Assembly: GCA_041660405.1 (NCBI GenBank)
Contig: JBAZWL010000003.1
Coordinates: forward strand, 62,001-126,000
Reading direction: 5' to 3'
DNA from: Taibaiella sp041660405
GTDB lineage: Bacteria > Bacteroidota > Bacteroidia > Chitinophagales > Chitinophagaceae
Length of the DNA stretch: 64,000 nucleotides
Part shown: in pieces, positions 23,020 through 32,029 of the stretch
Layout: each line of letters starts with the position of its first letter
Position numbering within the stretch: the stretch's first letter is position 1
Program-made: the position numbers and the translations under genes
Notes under the pieces: generated by a model
Databases searched by the model: none
Told to the model about the DNA's origin: nothing
What the model saw: the letters and a program-made list of their open reading frames with translations, nothing else

Positions 23020-26000
23020 ATGAGTGTAAAAAAACATTACTTTTTAGTTCTCTTAATAGTCCTTACTTCCGCCGGAAAGCTCCAGGCACAACAATTGATA
23101 CATTATTGGAACTTTAATTCCAATTCATCGCAAGTTAGTTTATTAACACCGTCACAGTCCCTGGTTGCAGGAGCAAGTATCACGCATATTGCAGGTGGCA
23201 CCAGCATTATTGATTTTGCCGGTGGCACAGGTCAGAACTTCAACGTAGCCAATCTCAATGCCCGTAATGGAGATGCCTCAGGGACACACCTGAGATTTAA
23301 TAATCCAATAGGTGGTGAGCTCGTATTTGCATTGCCTACTACAGGCTTTCAGGATGCAATAGTAAAGTTTGCCACACGCCGCTCTGGCTCCGGAGCAGGA
23401 GCGCAATACTGGTCATATACTACTGATGGTGCCACCTTTATACCTTTTGATACTATTGCCCCGGCAGATGGGGACCCGGCCTTGGAAACGCTGGATTTCG
23501 CCGCAATTGCTGCTACGGATAACAATGCTGATTTTAAGCTTAAAGTAAGTTTTGCAGCAGGTACGGGCGGTACGGTAGGCAATAACCGTTTCGATAATTT
23601 TACCCTTGATGCGACCCAGCTGGGAGGCCAGGATGTCACTGCCCCGGTCGCTGTTTTGATCCCCGCCAATCTGCAACAAAATGTAGCTGTTACCGTAAAC
23701 CCTACTATCACATTTAATGAACCGGTAAGGCTAATCAACAACAATGCAATAGACAATACTAATGCAGCCTCATTGGTAGAGCTAAGACTGAATGATGCAA
23801 GTGGTGCGATTGTACCTTTTACTGCTACCTATGCCAACCAGGTATTGACTTTGACGCCAAACGCTTCATTAAGTAATAACCAGCAGTATTACCTTGCGCT
23901 ATTGGGCAATGCTGTAGAAGATTTTAGTAATAATTCCATTGCCACAGCACAGTCTATACAATTTACAACCATTTCCCTTCAAACACAATTCAGCGCAGGC
24001 GATATGGCCATTGTAGCTTATCGTATGAATGCAACAGCAACAGAAGATGAAATTGCATTACTGACATTTGTAGATATTACACCCGGTACTTTCATAAACC
24101 TTACCGACGCTAAATATACTACTAACGCTGTTCCTCAATGTGCAGGCGGCATAGTATGGACAGCACCGGCAAATGATTGTATCAGTGCAGGCAGTGTGAT
24201 CAAAATACAGACAAGTGCTCTTGTTGCCAACAGAGGTACGGTAACCGGTTCGGGCTTTGGACTGAGTTCAGGTGGCGATCAGGTGATCGTATATGCTGGT
24301 ACAGCTTCCAGTCCTGACTACATTACTGCTCTTACTTCCAACAGCTGGGCGGCAACCAACACTAGCTGCAGTGGCAGTAACTCCATGATTCCTGCAGGCT
24401 TGGTTGATGGGATAAGCGCATTAAACACCAGCACGGCACCAGGCAACGTATCCGGAAATGCTGTAAATGCATATTACAATGGAACACAAACCGGAACAAC
24501 AGCTGCACTGAAAACTGCTATTTTAAGCCCTGCCAATTGGACCGCTGTAGATGGCGGAACTGTGCCTCAAACATGGCCGGCATTTAACTTCCCTTCCCCG
24601 CCATTGGTTATTGGCGCAACAGTTATCAGCAACAATAGCATCAGGTTAGTATTCAACAACGATCTGAATACTGCAAGTGCAACCAATGTAAGCAACTACA
24701 CCGGTATTACTGGTTTGTCATCTGCAACCGTTACCAACAATGGTGCAGCAGCAGATACTGTTACTTTAATTTTTACAGCGCCATTTGCCAGCGCCAGTAC
24801 TTACGATCTTACTGTAAATAGTGTAGTCGATGCTGCTAATATAGCTATGGCCTGTGCATACCATTTCAATTTCACTTACAACACACAGATTTCTTTAGCT
24901 TCTAATTTTATAGTTACTGAAGAAAATGCAGGAACTTATAACCTCAATATAAACATTACCAACCCTGCGGCCGGATCTGTAGATCTTGTAGTGTTAACTG
25001 CGCCTTACAGTACAGCGAATGCAAGTGATTTTACCCTTACTTCACAGACCCTGACCCTTACAGGTAGTTCGAATACAGTATCCGTAGCTATCCCAATTAT
25101 TGATGATGCCAGTCCAGAGCAGACTGCTGAATACTTTACTATTGCTTTACGTAACCCTGCAGGCTGCAGTATTACAGGTGATACAATGGCTACTATCTAC
25201 ATCAGGGATAATGACAGAAATGCACCTGTGCCAACTCAGGATATTGAGTTGCAATACGTAGGCAGCTTCGATCCGTCTGGAAGCAATAACAGTACTTGCG
25301 AAGTTGTGGTTTATGATTCTGTAACTAAAAGATTATTGACGAGCAGTGCTATTACCGGCAAGTTGGATATCATTGATTTTAATAACCCACTCGCACCTAC
25401 TGTTGTTCAATCTGTTGATATTAACCCATACGGTGGTATTACCAGTGTGACTGTACACAAAAGTATTATAGCTGTAGCTTCACCCAATGCAAATGAGCAA
25501 CTGGATGGCTCTGTGTTATTTTTTGACATGAATGGCACATTATTAAAACAGGTTACCGTAGGTGCTCTGCCGGATATGATCACTTTCACAGCAGATGGTA
25601 CAAAAGTGCTTACTGCAAATGAAGGACAGCCAAGCACAGATTATACTGTAGATCCGGAAGGCTCGGTAAGTATTATTGACGTGAGCGGTGGTATTGCCGG
25701 TCTTACACAAGGTAATGTTACCACACTTGATTTTACAGCTTTCAACGCACAGGAAGCAACATTAATGGCCAGCGGTGTAAGGAAAACAAAGTTGACCAGC
25801 ACACTGTCTCAGGATCTTGAGCCTGAATATATCGGTATTCATAAAAACGGACTTAAAGCGTGGGTAACTTTGCAGGAGAATAATGCTATAGCAGAAATAG
25901 ACCTGCAGGCAAAAGTGATTACCGGTATATGGGCATTGGGCACTAAGGACTTTAATGCGGCGGGTAAAGGCTTTGATGCCAGTGATAATAACAATGAAAT

Positions 26001-26976
26001 ATTAATAGCCAACTGGCCGGTTAAATCCTATTACATTCCCGATGCGGTGGCTGCTTATAGTGTAGGTAATACAAATTACCTGGTAACGGCCAACGAAGGC
26101 GATGAGAAGGAATACGCCACACTTGAAGAACGTGTAGCGGTAAGCGATGCTTCATACGTATTGGACTCAGCATCATTTCCAAATGCTGCATGGCTTAAAA
26201 AGAGTTATAACCTGGGCAGAATGCGTGTTACCAATCTGAATGGTGATACAGATGGTGATGGCGATTTTGACGAAATATACTGTGTGGGCAGCCGTTCATT
26301 TTCTATCTTCAATGCCGATACCAAAGCATTGGTTTACGATAGCGGCGATGATTTTGAGTTATTCACTTCCAAAACGCCATCTATTGCTCCGTTGTTCAAT
26401 TCTGACCATGAAGATAATTCGCGTAAATCGCGCAGCCGCGCAAAGGGCCCTGAGCCCGAAGGCGTAACTATAGCAACTATTTCCGAAAAACAGTACGCTT
26501 TTATCTCTCTTGAAAGAGTAGGTGGCGTAATGGTATATGATGTTACAGATCCCGCTAATGTGAAATTTGTTGATTATAAAAACAGCAGGAGTGTATCAGC
26601 CTATACAGGCGATCATGGCCCGGAAGGATTAATATACATACCGGCAGCAGCTACGGCAACAGCCAAAAATTATGTGGTGGTTGCCAATGAAATCAGTGGA
26701 ACGCTTTCCATATTTGAAGTAAATGATAACAATGAAGAACCCAATGGTATCAATACTCCTGACCATAAGAAGGTAACGTTTAACCTATTCCCAAATCCTT
26801 CTGCTCAGGTGGTTTATTTCAACAGAATGGCCGATGTGGAAGTAGTAGATGTGTTGGGGAAAGTAGTATTTAAAGGAGCAAAACAGCTGACCTTAAGAGT
26901 AGATGAATATCCTTCTGGTATTTATTTTGTACATACTGCTGATGGTGCTGTTGCCAGGTTGGTTGTTACACATTAA
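23020..26976 (+). CDS. Large secreted protein with choice-of-anchor I region and T9SS sorting tail
   Basis: Secreted protein of 1318 residues. Signal peptide 1-23 (ending KLQAQQ). Regions in order: a lectin-like region (about 24-195); a Big_5-type Ig-like domain (about 204-320; APVAVLIPANLQQNVAVTVN then LTFTP-like strands); a lamin-tail-like region (about 325-535); a second Ig-like domain (about 536-630); a Calx-beta-like domain (about 632-735); a long beta-propeller-like region of the choice-of-anchor I type (about 745-1235) with repeated ANEG and GPEG motifs; and a C-terminal type A sorting domain (about 1245-1318; NLFPNPSAQVVYF and YPSGIYFVH). The tail directs export by the type IX secretion system. 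Related anchor I proteins include atypical alkaline phosphatases, but activity here is unproven. Confidence 0.88.
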   Translation: MSVKKHYFLVLLIVLTSAGKLQAQQLIHYWNFNSNSSQVSLLTPSQSLVAGASITHIAGGTSIIDFAGGTGQNFNVANLNARNGDASGTHLRFNNPIGGELVFALPTTGFQDAIVKFATRRSGSGAGAQYWSYTTDGATFIPFDTIAPADGDPALETLDFAAIAATDNNADFKLKVSFAAGTGGTVGNNRFDNFTLDATQLGGQDVTAPVAVLIPANLQQNVAVTVNPTITFNEPVRLINNNAIDNTNAASLVELRLNDASGAIVPFTATYANQVLTLTPNASLSNNQQYYLALLGNAVEDFSNNSIATAQSIQFTTISLQTQFSAGDMAIVAYRMNATATEDEIALLTFVDITPGTFINLTDAKYTTNAVPQCAGGIVWTAPANDCISAGSVIKIQTSALVANRGTVTGSGFGLSSGGDQVIVYAGTASSPDYITALTSNSWAATNTSCSGSNSMIPAGLVDGISALNTSTAPGNVSGNAVNAYYNGTQTGTTAALKTAILSPANWTAVDGGTVPQTWPAFNFPSPPLVIGATVISNNSIRLVFNNDLNTASATNVSNYTGITGLSSATVTNNGAAADTVTLIFTAPFASASTYDLTVNSVVDAANIAMACAYHFNFTYNTQISLASNFIVTEENAGTYNLNINITNPAAGSVDLVVLTAPYSTANASDFTLTSQTLTLTGSSNTVSVAIPIIDDASPEQTAEYFTIALRNPAGCSITGDTMATIYIRDNDRNAPVPTQDIELQYVGSFDPSGSNNSTCEVVVYDSVTKRLLTSSAITGKLDIIDFNNPLAPTVVQSVDINPYGGITSVTVHKSIIAVASPNANEQLDGSVLFFDMNGTLLKQVTVGALPDMITFTADGTKVLTANEGQPSTDYTVDPEGSVSIIDVSGGIAGLTQGNVTTLDFTAFNAQEATLMASGVRKTKLTSTLSQDLEPEYIGIHKNGLKAWVTLQENNAIAEIDLQAKVITGIWALGTKDFNAAGKGFDASDNNNEILIANWPVKSYYIPDAVAAYSVGNTNYLVTANEGDEKEYATLEERVAVSDASYVLDSASFPNAAWLKKSYNLGRMRVTNLNGDTDGDGDFDEIYCVGSRSFSIFNADTKALVYDSGDDFELFTSKTPSIAPLFNSDHEDNSRKSRSRAKGPEPEGVTIATISEKQYAFISLERVGGVMVYDVTDPANVKFVDYKNSRSVSAYTGDHGPEGLIYIPAAATATAKNYVVVANEISGTLSIFEVNDNNEEPNGINTPDHKKVTFNLFPNPSAQVVYFNRMADVEVVDVLGKVVFKGAKQLTLRVDEYPSGIYFVHTADGAVARLVVTH

Positions 26977-27020
26977 TTTATAGAAAAAATAAAACGGACA
27001 CCATTATTCCCAGTTAGATA

Positions 27021-27055
27021 CAATGCCCGGACTATACTCCGGGCATTGTTATTTT
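27021..27055 (+). terminator. Terminator after the T9SS cargo gene
   Basis: CAATGCCCGGA / TCCGGGCATTG, perfect 11-bp stem with a 6-nt loop (27021-27048), followed by TTATTTT. Confidence 0.88.
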
Positions 27056-27110
27056 CATTCGTTATTATTTTCCATGCAGATACTTTTTTCTATAATCTTA
27101 TCTTCGTTGC

Positions 27111-27737
27111 ATGAACTATCATTTCATAGCTATAGAAGGAAACATAGGTGTTGGGAAAACCACGCTGGCGCAGAAGTTGGCGGGACATTACCGTACCAGG
27201 CTCATCTTGGAGGAGTTTACCGACAACCCTTTTTTGCCTAAATTCTACATAAATAAAGAACGTTATGCCTTTCCGCTTGAACTTTCTTTCCTGGCCGATA
27301 GGTACGAACAACTGAAGGATACCCTGCTCAATCCCACACTAAACGAAGAACTCATTATTGCCGATTATACCATTACCAAAAGCCTGCTTTTCGCCCGTAA
27401 TAATCTTAATGATGATGAATATGACTTGTTTATAAAAATGGCAGCCATCATGAATACCACGCTTCCTAAACCAGATTTATTAATTTATCTTCATGCACCG
27501 ATAGATAAATTGCAGCAGCAGATACAGCAACGCGGAAGGCCTTACGAACTGAATATTGAAGATGCTTACCTCGAAGAAATATCGCTGGCCTACGGGCAAT
27601 ACCTCGATCAGGAAGAGCTGAAAGTATTGATGATAGACGCCGCTGCAATAGATATTAACCGGGTTGATCATTTTGAACTCCTGATCCGTTTCCTGGAATC
27701 GGACAGCGGACCCGGTACACATACGTTGAGTAACTAA
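27111..27737 (+). CDS. Deoxynucleoside kinase
   Basis: Phosphorylates deoxynucleosides in the salvage pathway; 208 residues, cytoplasmic. The P-loop is GNIGVGKT (10-17). Family signatures: EEFTDNPFLPKFY (substrate-site Glu), the stretch around FLADRYEQLKD, and the LID-like QQRGRPYE with arginines that close over ATP. It resembles the bacterial deoxyadenosine/deoxyguanosine kinases more than thymidine kinase. The ATG at 27111 is only 4 nt after a TATCTTCG -7-like box (27099-27106), so the transcript may be leaderless. It is followed after 10 nt by the parA-like gene and is probably co-transcribed with it. Confidence 0.88.
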   Translation: MNYHFIAIEGNIGVGKTTLAQKLAGHYRTRLILEEFTDNPFLPKFYINKERYAFPLELSFLADRYEQLKDTLLNPTLNEELIIADYTITKSLLFARNNLNDDEYDLFIKMAAIMNTTLPKPDLLIYLHAPIDKLQQQIQQRGRPYELNIEDAYLEEISLAYGQYLDQEELKVLMIDAAAIDINRVDHFELLIRFLESDSGPGTHTLSN

Positions 27738-27747
27738 ACAGAGATCT

Positions 27748-28488
27748 ATGTTCGTCATTGCCTTGTATAATCTTAAAGGTGGAGTAGGTAAAACTGCTTC
27801 CTGTGTCAATTTTGCACACCTTGCTGCTTCAGATGGTTTTCGCACGTTACTGTGGGATCTTGATCCGCAAGGGGCTGCCGGGTACTATTATCATACAGAG
27901 TCTAAAACCAAAAGCGGTATTCGTAAGCTGTTGGAAAAGGACCTTACCCTCGATGAGCTGATTCAGTTTACCAACTATGAATACCTCGACGTAATTCCTG
28001 CAGATAATTCTTCACGTAAGCTGGATATATTATTGGATGAACAAAAAGGCTCCAAAAAGCAGATCCGCCAAATGTTGAAACAAGCAAAGAACAACTATGA
28101 CTTTGTGTTTATAGATTGTCCCCCGGGCTTCTCTGTTCTTGCCGACAATATTTTCGAAGCAGCAGATGCCATCTTACTGCCCACCATTCCCACCACACTT
28201 TCAGTACGCACTTACGAAATTGTAAAAGAATATTTTGAAGATAAAGATCTGGCACTGGAAAAACTGATGTGTTTCTTTACCATGGTCGATTCCAGGAAAA
28301 ACCTGCATACAGAAGTCATGGAAACCCTCGGTGCCGACCAACGGTTTTTTGAGCATTACATTCCCTACTTATCAGAAGTAGAAAAGATGGGTGTACATCA
28401 GGCGCCGGTTACTGCATTCGCGCCTTCAAGCCGCGCAGCACAATGCTACCGTGACCTCTGGACCGAGATTAAAGAAGGAGTACTGTAG
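27748..28488 (+). CDS. Orphan ParA-family ATPase
   Basis: Deviant Walker A ATPase of 246 residues: KGGVGKT at 10-16 with the signature Lys10, Walker A' in LWDLDPQGAAGYYY, and Walker B in VFIDCPPG. The C-terminal half (VDSRKNLHTEVMETL and FAPSSRAAQCYRDL) matches chromosomal-type ParA/Soj proteins. These ATPases position DNA or protein cargo and normally work with ParB, but no parB or parS-like site was seen in the window, and the upstream partner is a nucleoside kinase. Its cargo is therefore unknown. The short hairpin at 28541-28565 follows the gene. Confidence 0.88.
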   Translation: MFVIALYNLKGGVGKTASCVNFAHLAASDGFRTLLWDLDPQGAAGYYYHTESKTKSGIRKLLEKDLTLDELIQFTNYEYLDVIPADNSSRKLDILLDEQKGSKKQIRQMLKQAKNNYDFVFIDCPPGFSVLADNIFEAADAILLPTIPTTLSVRTYEIVKEYFEDKDLALEKLMCFFTMVDSRKNLHTEVMETLGADQRFFEHYIPYLSEVEKMGVHQAPVTAFAPSSRAAQCYRDLWTEIKEGVL

Positions 28489-28540
28489 TTTTTATTTCTA
28501 GCAGTAACGCAGCGATTTAAGATGTGATTTTATTGTCTTT

Positions 28541-28565
28541 ATTCTCGCAGCGTCGCAGCGAGAAT
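28541..28565. repeat. Hairpin with TTCTCGC arms after the parA-like gene
   Basis: ATTCTCGC-AGCGTCGCA-GCGAGAAT, 8-bp stem with a 9-nt loop. It shares arm words with the hairpin at 11802-11840. It lies between convergent genes and has no T run. Confidence 0.7.
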
Positions 28566-28594
28566 GAAAATCATACAGATATACGTTTGGGTAT

Positions 28595-29185
28595 TTAACT
28601 ATAATACGGAACAATCATCCAGTAAACCACCACGCCAGTTACAGCAATGTAAAACCACAATGGCCAGGTATAACGTGCCAGCTTTTTGTGGCGCGCATAC
28701 TCACCGGTCAACGCACGATATGCAGTGAATAATATAAAAGGAAGAATAACTGCAGCCAGTATAATGTGCGTAATCAGGATAAAGTAATACACATAACGGA
28801 CACTGCCAACTGCCGCTTTTTCAATATCAGTAAGGATTCCATCATGATTGGCGTCACCAAACAAACTATCTCCGGCGAAAAGATGATGTCCAATATAGAA
28901 TACCAGGAACAGCACTGAAAGGACAATAGCTATCAGCATAATATTCTTATGTAAAATGTACTTGCGCTGCTTTACTGCGACCAGTCCGGCTACCAGCAAA
29001 ATGGCTACAGCAGAGTTAATCACAGAGTTGATAAAGGCAAATACATGTACGTTAAAATCAAAGGGGAATCTGGGAGGTGGTATTCTGCTTAGCGAGGCTA
29101 CCACCAGGAATATAATCAAAGACACAATAGTAATGAGCCAATTTGCTCTCTTTTCATTCTTTTTAAAAGAAGGGGAAGGAATCAT
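28595..29185 (-). CDS. DUF420 membrane protein of the cytochrome oxidase operon
   Basis: Membrane protein of 196 residues with five hydrophobic segments, last gene of the oxidase operon. DUF420 proteins are found next to caa3-type oxidase genes and are thought to help assemble the enzyme or its haem; relatives include the CtaM-like assembly factors. Conserved histidines are seen in GHHLF and THIIL. The loop at 111-122 (DANHDGILTDIE) matches the 12-residue EF-hand calcium loop, with acidic or polar residues at positions 1, 3, 5 and 12 and Gly at 6. I start at the ATG at 29185; a longer start (29236) would run into the inverted repeat at 29230. Confidence 0.85.
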   Translation of the reverse strand: MIPSPSFKKNEKRANWLITIVSLIIFLVVASLSRIPPPRFPFDFNVHVFAFINSVINSAVAILLVAGLVAVKQRKYILHKNIMLIAIVLSVLFLVFYIGHHLFAGDSLFGDANHDGILTDIEKAAVGSVRYVYYFILITHIILAAVILPFILFTAYRALTGEYARHKKLARYTWPLWFYIAVTGVVVYWMIVPYYS

Positions 29186-29229
29186 TTTATCAGAATTTGA
29201 TATTTTATTTTTAGTTAGGTTACTCACAC

Positions 29230-29305
29230 TTGTCACGTTGAGCTTGTCGAAATATACAGATATCTAAGCCTGCTGTATTATCCTTCGACAAGCTCAGGAT
29301 GACAA
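29230..29305. repeat. Imperfect 22-bp inverted repeat (GAGCTTGTCGAA type)
   Basis: Left arm 29230-29251 and right arm 29284-29305, 19 of 22 bases pairing, with a 32-bp loop. The core TTGAGCTTGTCGAA / TTCGACAAGCTCA is a widespread intergenic repeat word in bacteria. It lies between the SCO stop codon and the DUF420 gene. Confidence 0.8.
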
Positions 29306-29306
29306 A

Positions 29307-30005
29307 CTATCTACCTTTTTTACGTTTTTCTACATTGAGGATATAGATGTCATCGGCTACTTTTTTAGTTTCGGCTTTGTCCATACCATTAAAATATCCT
29401 CTTATGTTCCTGGCCGTATCTACCAATACCATTTGTACCGAATGATCGAATGCGCCATCATTGGCATCAGAAGGTTGCAAGGTTAATCCCAATTCGTTTT
29501 GAGCGTAGTCAAATATCGTTTTGCTATCGCCGGTAAGAAACCACCAACGGTCATGATCTGCATTAAACCGATCGGCATAAGCCCGCAATGCCTGAACTGT
29601 ATCCCGCTTTGGATCTACCGAGATAGATATAAATTGTACCAGTTCCGGGTTCTTTTTGATATAAGCCTTTTGTATATCTTTCATATTGGCACTAAGTCTT
29701 GGACACACGGTAGGGCAAGTAGTAAAGATAAAATTGATCACCAATATTTTTCCCTTCAGGTCTTTGTTGAGACTTACTTTTTGTCCCAGTTGATTAGTGA
29801 GCGTAAGTTCTTTCAGCTTATGAAAAGTAGTATCATAAGTGGTTTTGCCATCTTTAATAATCCTGGTAATCTTATCCGGACGGTAATAAGCCGGTATTTT
29901 CAACTTACCATCAGAGAATTGCCTGGTGATGAAAAAAAAAGATAGCGGGACCACTATGGCCACCGCTATTCCTATAAGATACTTAATTGTCTTCTTAACT
30001 TGCAT
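29307..30005 (-). CDS. SCO family copper chaperone for cytochrome oxidase
   Basis: Membrane-anchored thioredoxin-fold protein of 232 residues with one N-terminal transmembrane helix (8-27). The copper-binding site is complete: Cys97 and Cys101 in TCPTVCP, and His188 in AFDHSVQ. SCO proteins deliver copper to, or reduce, the CuA site of cytochrome oxidase subunit II. It lies between the subunit IV gene (47 nt upstream) and the DUF420 gene. As subunit II is not encoded in this window, the client must be encoded elsewhere. Confidence 0.93.
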   Translation of the reverse strand: MQVKKTIKYLIGIAVAIVVPLSFFFITRQFSDGKLKIPAYYRPDKITRIIKDGKTTYDTTFHKLKELTLTNQLGQKVSLNKDLKGKILVINFIFTTCPTVCPRLSANMKDIQKAYIKKNPELVQFISISVDPKRDTVQALRAYADRFNADHDRWWFLTGDSKTIFDYAQNELGLTLQPSDANDGAFDHSVQMVLVDTARNIRGYFNGMDKAETKKVADDIYILNVEKRKKGR

Positions 30006-30052
30006 TGTTATGCTTTATACTATTCTATCCAATCGCACCCTTTTCCTATTCA

Positions 30053-30499
30053 TTACCACTTCTTGGGCTGCTCGGTTTTGGTATGCGCCTGAGTGTTGTT
30101 CATGCGTAACCAAAAGTCACCATCTGCAAGGAAGGCAATAATAAACCAGATGAATAAGCACAATGGAATAACAACTGCCATAACAAAGTTCTTTTTCTCA
30201 TCTCCAAGGTGCATAAATACCCTTACGATCATCGCTGCTTTGAACACAGTAAGCCCCAGGAAGTAAAATGCTAAAAATACTTTACTGATGGTGCCTTTGT
30301 GGTGTGCATACAAACCTACTGCAACTTCTGCAAGCGTAATTACCGTAAGCCACAAAGTAATTTTTAAAATTCTTTTAACCTGAGCTTTGCTTTCTGCCGA
30401 TTTTACATCATGATGATGATTCATTACGCCGGAATATAAAGCAGATTGGTCGCCTTCGTAAAGATGCTGTATGTTGTCGCTGTTATGATGTGCAGACAT
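30053..30499 (-). CDS. Cytochrome c oxidase subunit IV-type protein
   Basis: Small membrane protein of 148 residues. A soluble, His-rich N-terminal part (MSAHHNSDNIQHLYEGD; about 50 residues) precedes three hydrophobic segments at about 46-66, 74-96 and 102-122. The middle VFLAFYFLGLTVFKAAMIVRVFMHLGDEKK is typical of the COX4/prokaryotic subunit IV family, which sits on the side of caa3-type oxidases and has no cofactor. It lies between subunit III and SCO in the same operon. Confidence 0.85.
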   Translation of the reverse strand: MSAHHNSDNIQHLYEGDQSALYSGVMNHHHDVKSAESKAQVKRILKITLWLTVITLAEVAVGLYAHHKGTISKVFLAFYFLGLTVFKAAMIVRVFMHLGDEKKNFVMAVVIPLCLFIWFIIAFLADGDFWLRMNNTQAHTKTEQPKKW

Positions 30500-30556
30500 G
30501 GTATAAATTCTTTTAATGATTTTAATAATATTTTCGGAACAAAGTATTGCTGCTGA

Positions 30557-31300
30557 TTACAACAGGTAGAAACAGGTGAATACGAATACCCATACCAGAT
30601 CTACAAAGTGCCAGTACAGACCTACTTTTTCCACCATTTCGTAGTGGCCGCGGCGTTCATAAGTTCCGTTCACCGTATTTACAAGTATCATTACATTTAA
30701 TACTACACCGGATAATACGTGCATACCGTGGAAACCGGTAATGGTAAAGAAGAAATTAAAGAAGCTTGTAGTAGCATCAACTCCTTCCTGAATAGTCATG
30801 GCCGCAAATACCTTAGGATTATAGAAATGCTGAAGATCTTTTAAAGAAGTAGTAGCCGGATCTGCAAAGCTTCCCCACCATGCTTTCTCGCCATGTAAGT
30901 GTACCCACTCCCAACACTGGCAGCTTAAGAACGCAATACCACCAATGATAGTCCATAGCAACCATTTGATCACTGCTTTTTTGTCTTTATAATGTCCTGC
31001 ATGTACAGCAAGCACCATAGTTACAGAACTGATGATCAAAATAAAGGTCATCAAACTCACAAACATCAATGGCATATTAGCCTCACCAAAACCAGGGAAA
31101 GATTTGAACACGTGGTTGGAATCAGGCCATACGTTACTGAAAAAACGCTTGGTTCCGTAACTGATCAGTAATGCACCAAAAGTAAGGGCATCTGATAGCA
31201 GAAAGAACCACATCATTACTTTACCATAACTCAGGTTGAAGGGTGAACGTCCGCCGTCCCACTTGTTGATCTCCGCTGTAGCTGTAGTAGCTTGTGTCAT
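30557..31300 (-). CDS. Cytochrome c oxidase subunit III, second copy
   Basis: Heme-copper oxidase subunit III of 247 residues with about six to seven transmembrane helices. Family signatures: FNLSYGKVMMWFFLLSDALT at the start, FFTITGFHGMHVLSGV (the conserved His in the FHG motif) and LYWHFVDLVWVFVFTCFYL at the end. Subunit III stabilises the catalytic subunit I and helps proton uptake. This is the longer of two subunit III genes in tandem; the second gene, upstream, has 191 residues. The two share the LYWHFVD/TYWHFVD ending and fit the usual Bacteroidota layout with two subunit III genes. Confidence 0.92.
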   Translation of the reverse strand: MTQATTATAEINKWDGGRSPFNLSYGKVMMWFFLLSDALTFGALLISYGTKRFFSNVWPDSNHVFKSFPGFGEANMPLMFVSLMTFILIISSVTMVLAVHAGHYKDKKAVIKWLLWTIIGGIAFLSCQCWEWVHLHGEKAWWGSFADPATTSLKDLQHFYNPKVFAAMTIQEGVDATTSFFNFFFTITGFHGMHVLSGVVLNVMILVNTVNGTYERRGHYEMVEKVGLYWHFVDLVWVFVFTCFYLL

Positions 31301-31426
31301 AAAACTGTAAAATTTTTTAATAACTCAAAAGACGCTGCAAGTTAGTGTTTGTTGTTTATTATTAAAAGCAACGTGTCAATATTTTTTCAAAATAAGCGCT
31401 TCCAGGGCTTGATATCAAAGGTTTTA

Positions 31427-32002
31427 TTATCTGTTCATTAGGAAAAAGATAAAGAGATAGATCCAGAGAATATCAACAAAATGCCAATAAGTACTTACAA
31501 TTTCCAAAGCAGTAGTACTATAGGTTTTAACCTTACGGCTATAGGTCTGCAGGAAAAGAATCAGCAATGCAGCTACACCGCCAATAATATGGAGCGCATG
31601 TACCAATACAATTACAATAAGGTATTGAAAGGCTACATTGTTGGCCCATTTCATTTGTTGAAAAAGTTCTTTGAACCCAATGTACTGTAACACAGTGAAC
31701 GCGATACCTAATATAAAGGTGAGCGTAACCATATTACGATGCAGTATCATTTTTCTTTGCTTGAAGCTGCGTAAAGCCAGCATTAAGGTAGCGCTGCTTA
31801 TTAAAATAACTACAGTCGAAATATAAAATTCTACCGGAAGTTTGAAGGTTTCCCAATTGCCTTGCGATTTGCGTACAATATATCCGCTGGTAAGGCCGCC
31901 AAACATCATAATGATGCTGCCGATCGCAATCCACATGGCAAACTTCTTCGGATGTATCTTTCTTCTTTGGGTGCTTTCTTTAGCCGTCATTATATCCTGC
32001 AT
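31427..32002 (-). CDS. Cytochrome c oxidase subunit III, short first copy
   Basis: Heme-copper oxidase subunit III-like protein of 191 residues with five hydrophobic segments. It starts with a basic MTAKESTQRRKIHPKK stretch, and ends with IVSTYWHFVDILWIYLFIFFL, the same terminal motif as the downstream longer copy. The ALHIIGGVAAL segment keeps the conserved His. It is 27 nt downstream of cyoE. The ATG at 31990 (MTAKEST) is an equally possible start. The 126-bp gap to the second subunit III gene holds no recognised signal. Confidence 0.88.
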   Translation of the reverse strand: MQDIMTAKESTQRRKIHPKKFAMWIAIGSIIMMFGGLTSGYIVRKSQGNWETFKLPVEFYISTVVILISSATLMLALRSFKQRKMILHRNMVTLTFILGIAFTVLQYIGFKELFQQMKWANNVAFQYLIVIVLVHALHIIGGVAALLILFLQTYSRKVKTYSTTALEIVSTYWHFVDILWIYLFIFFLMNR

Positions 32003-32029
32003 ATTATGCTTGATTGAAGATTTTTGACC

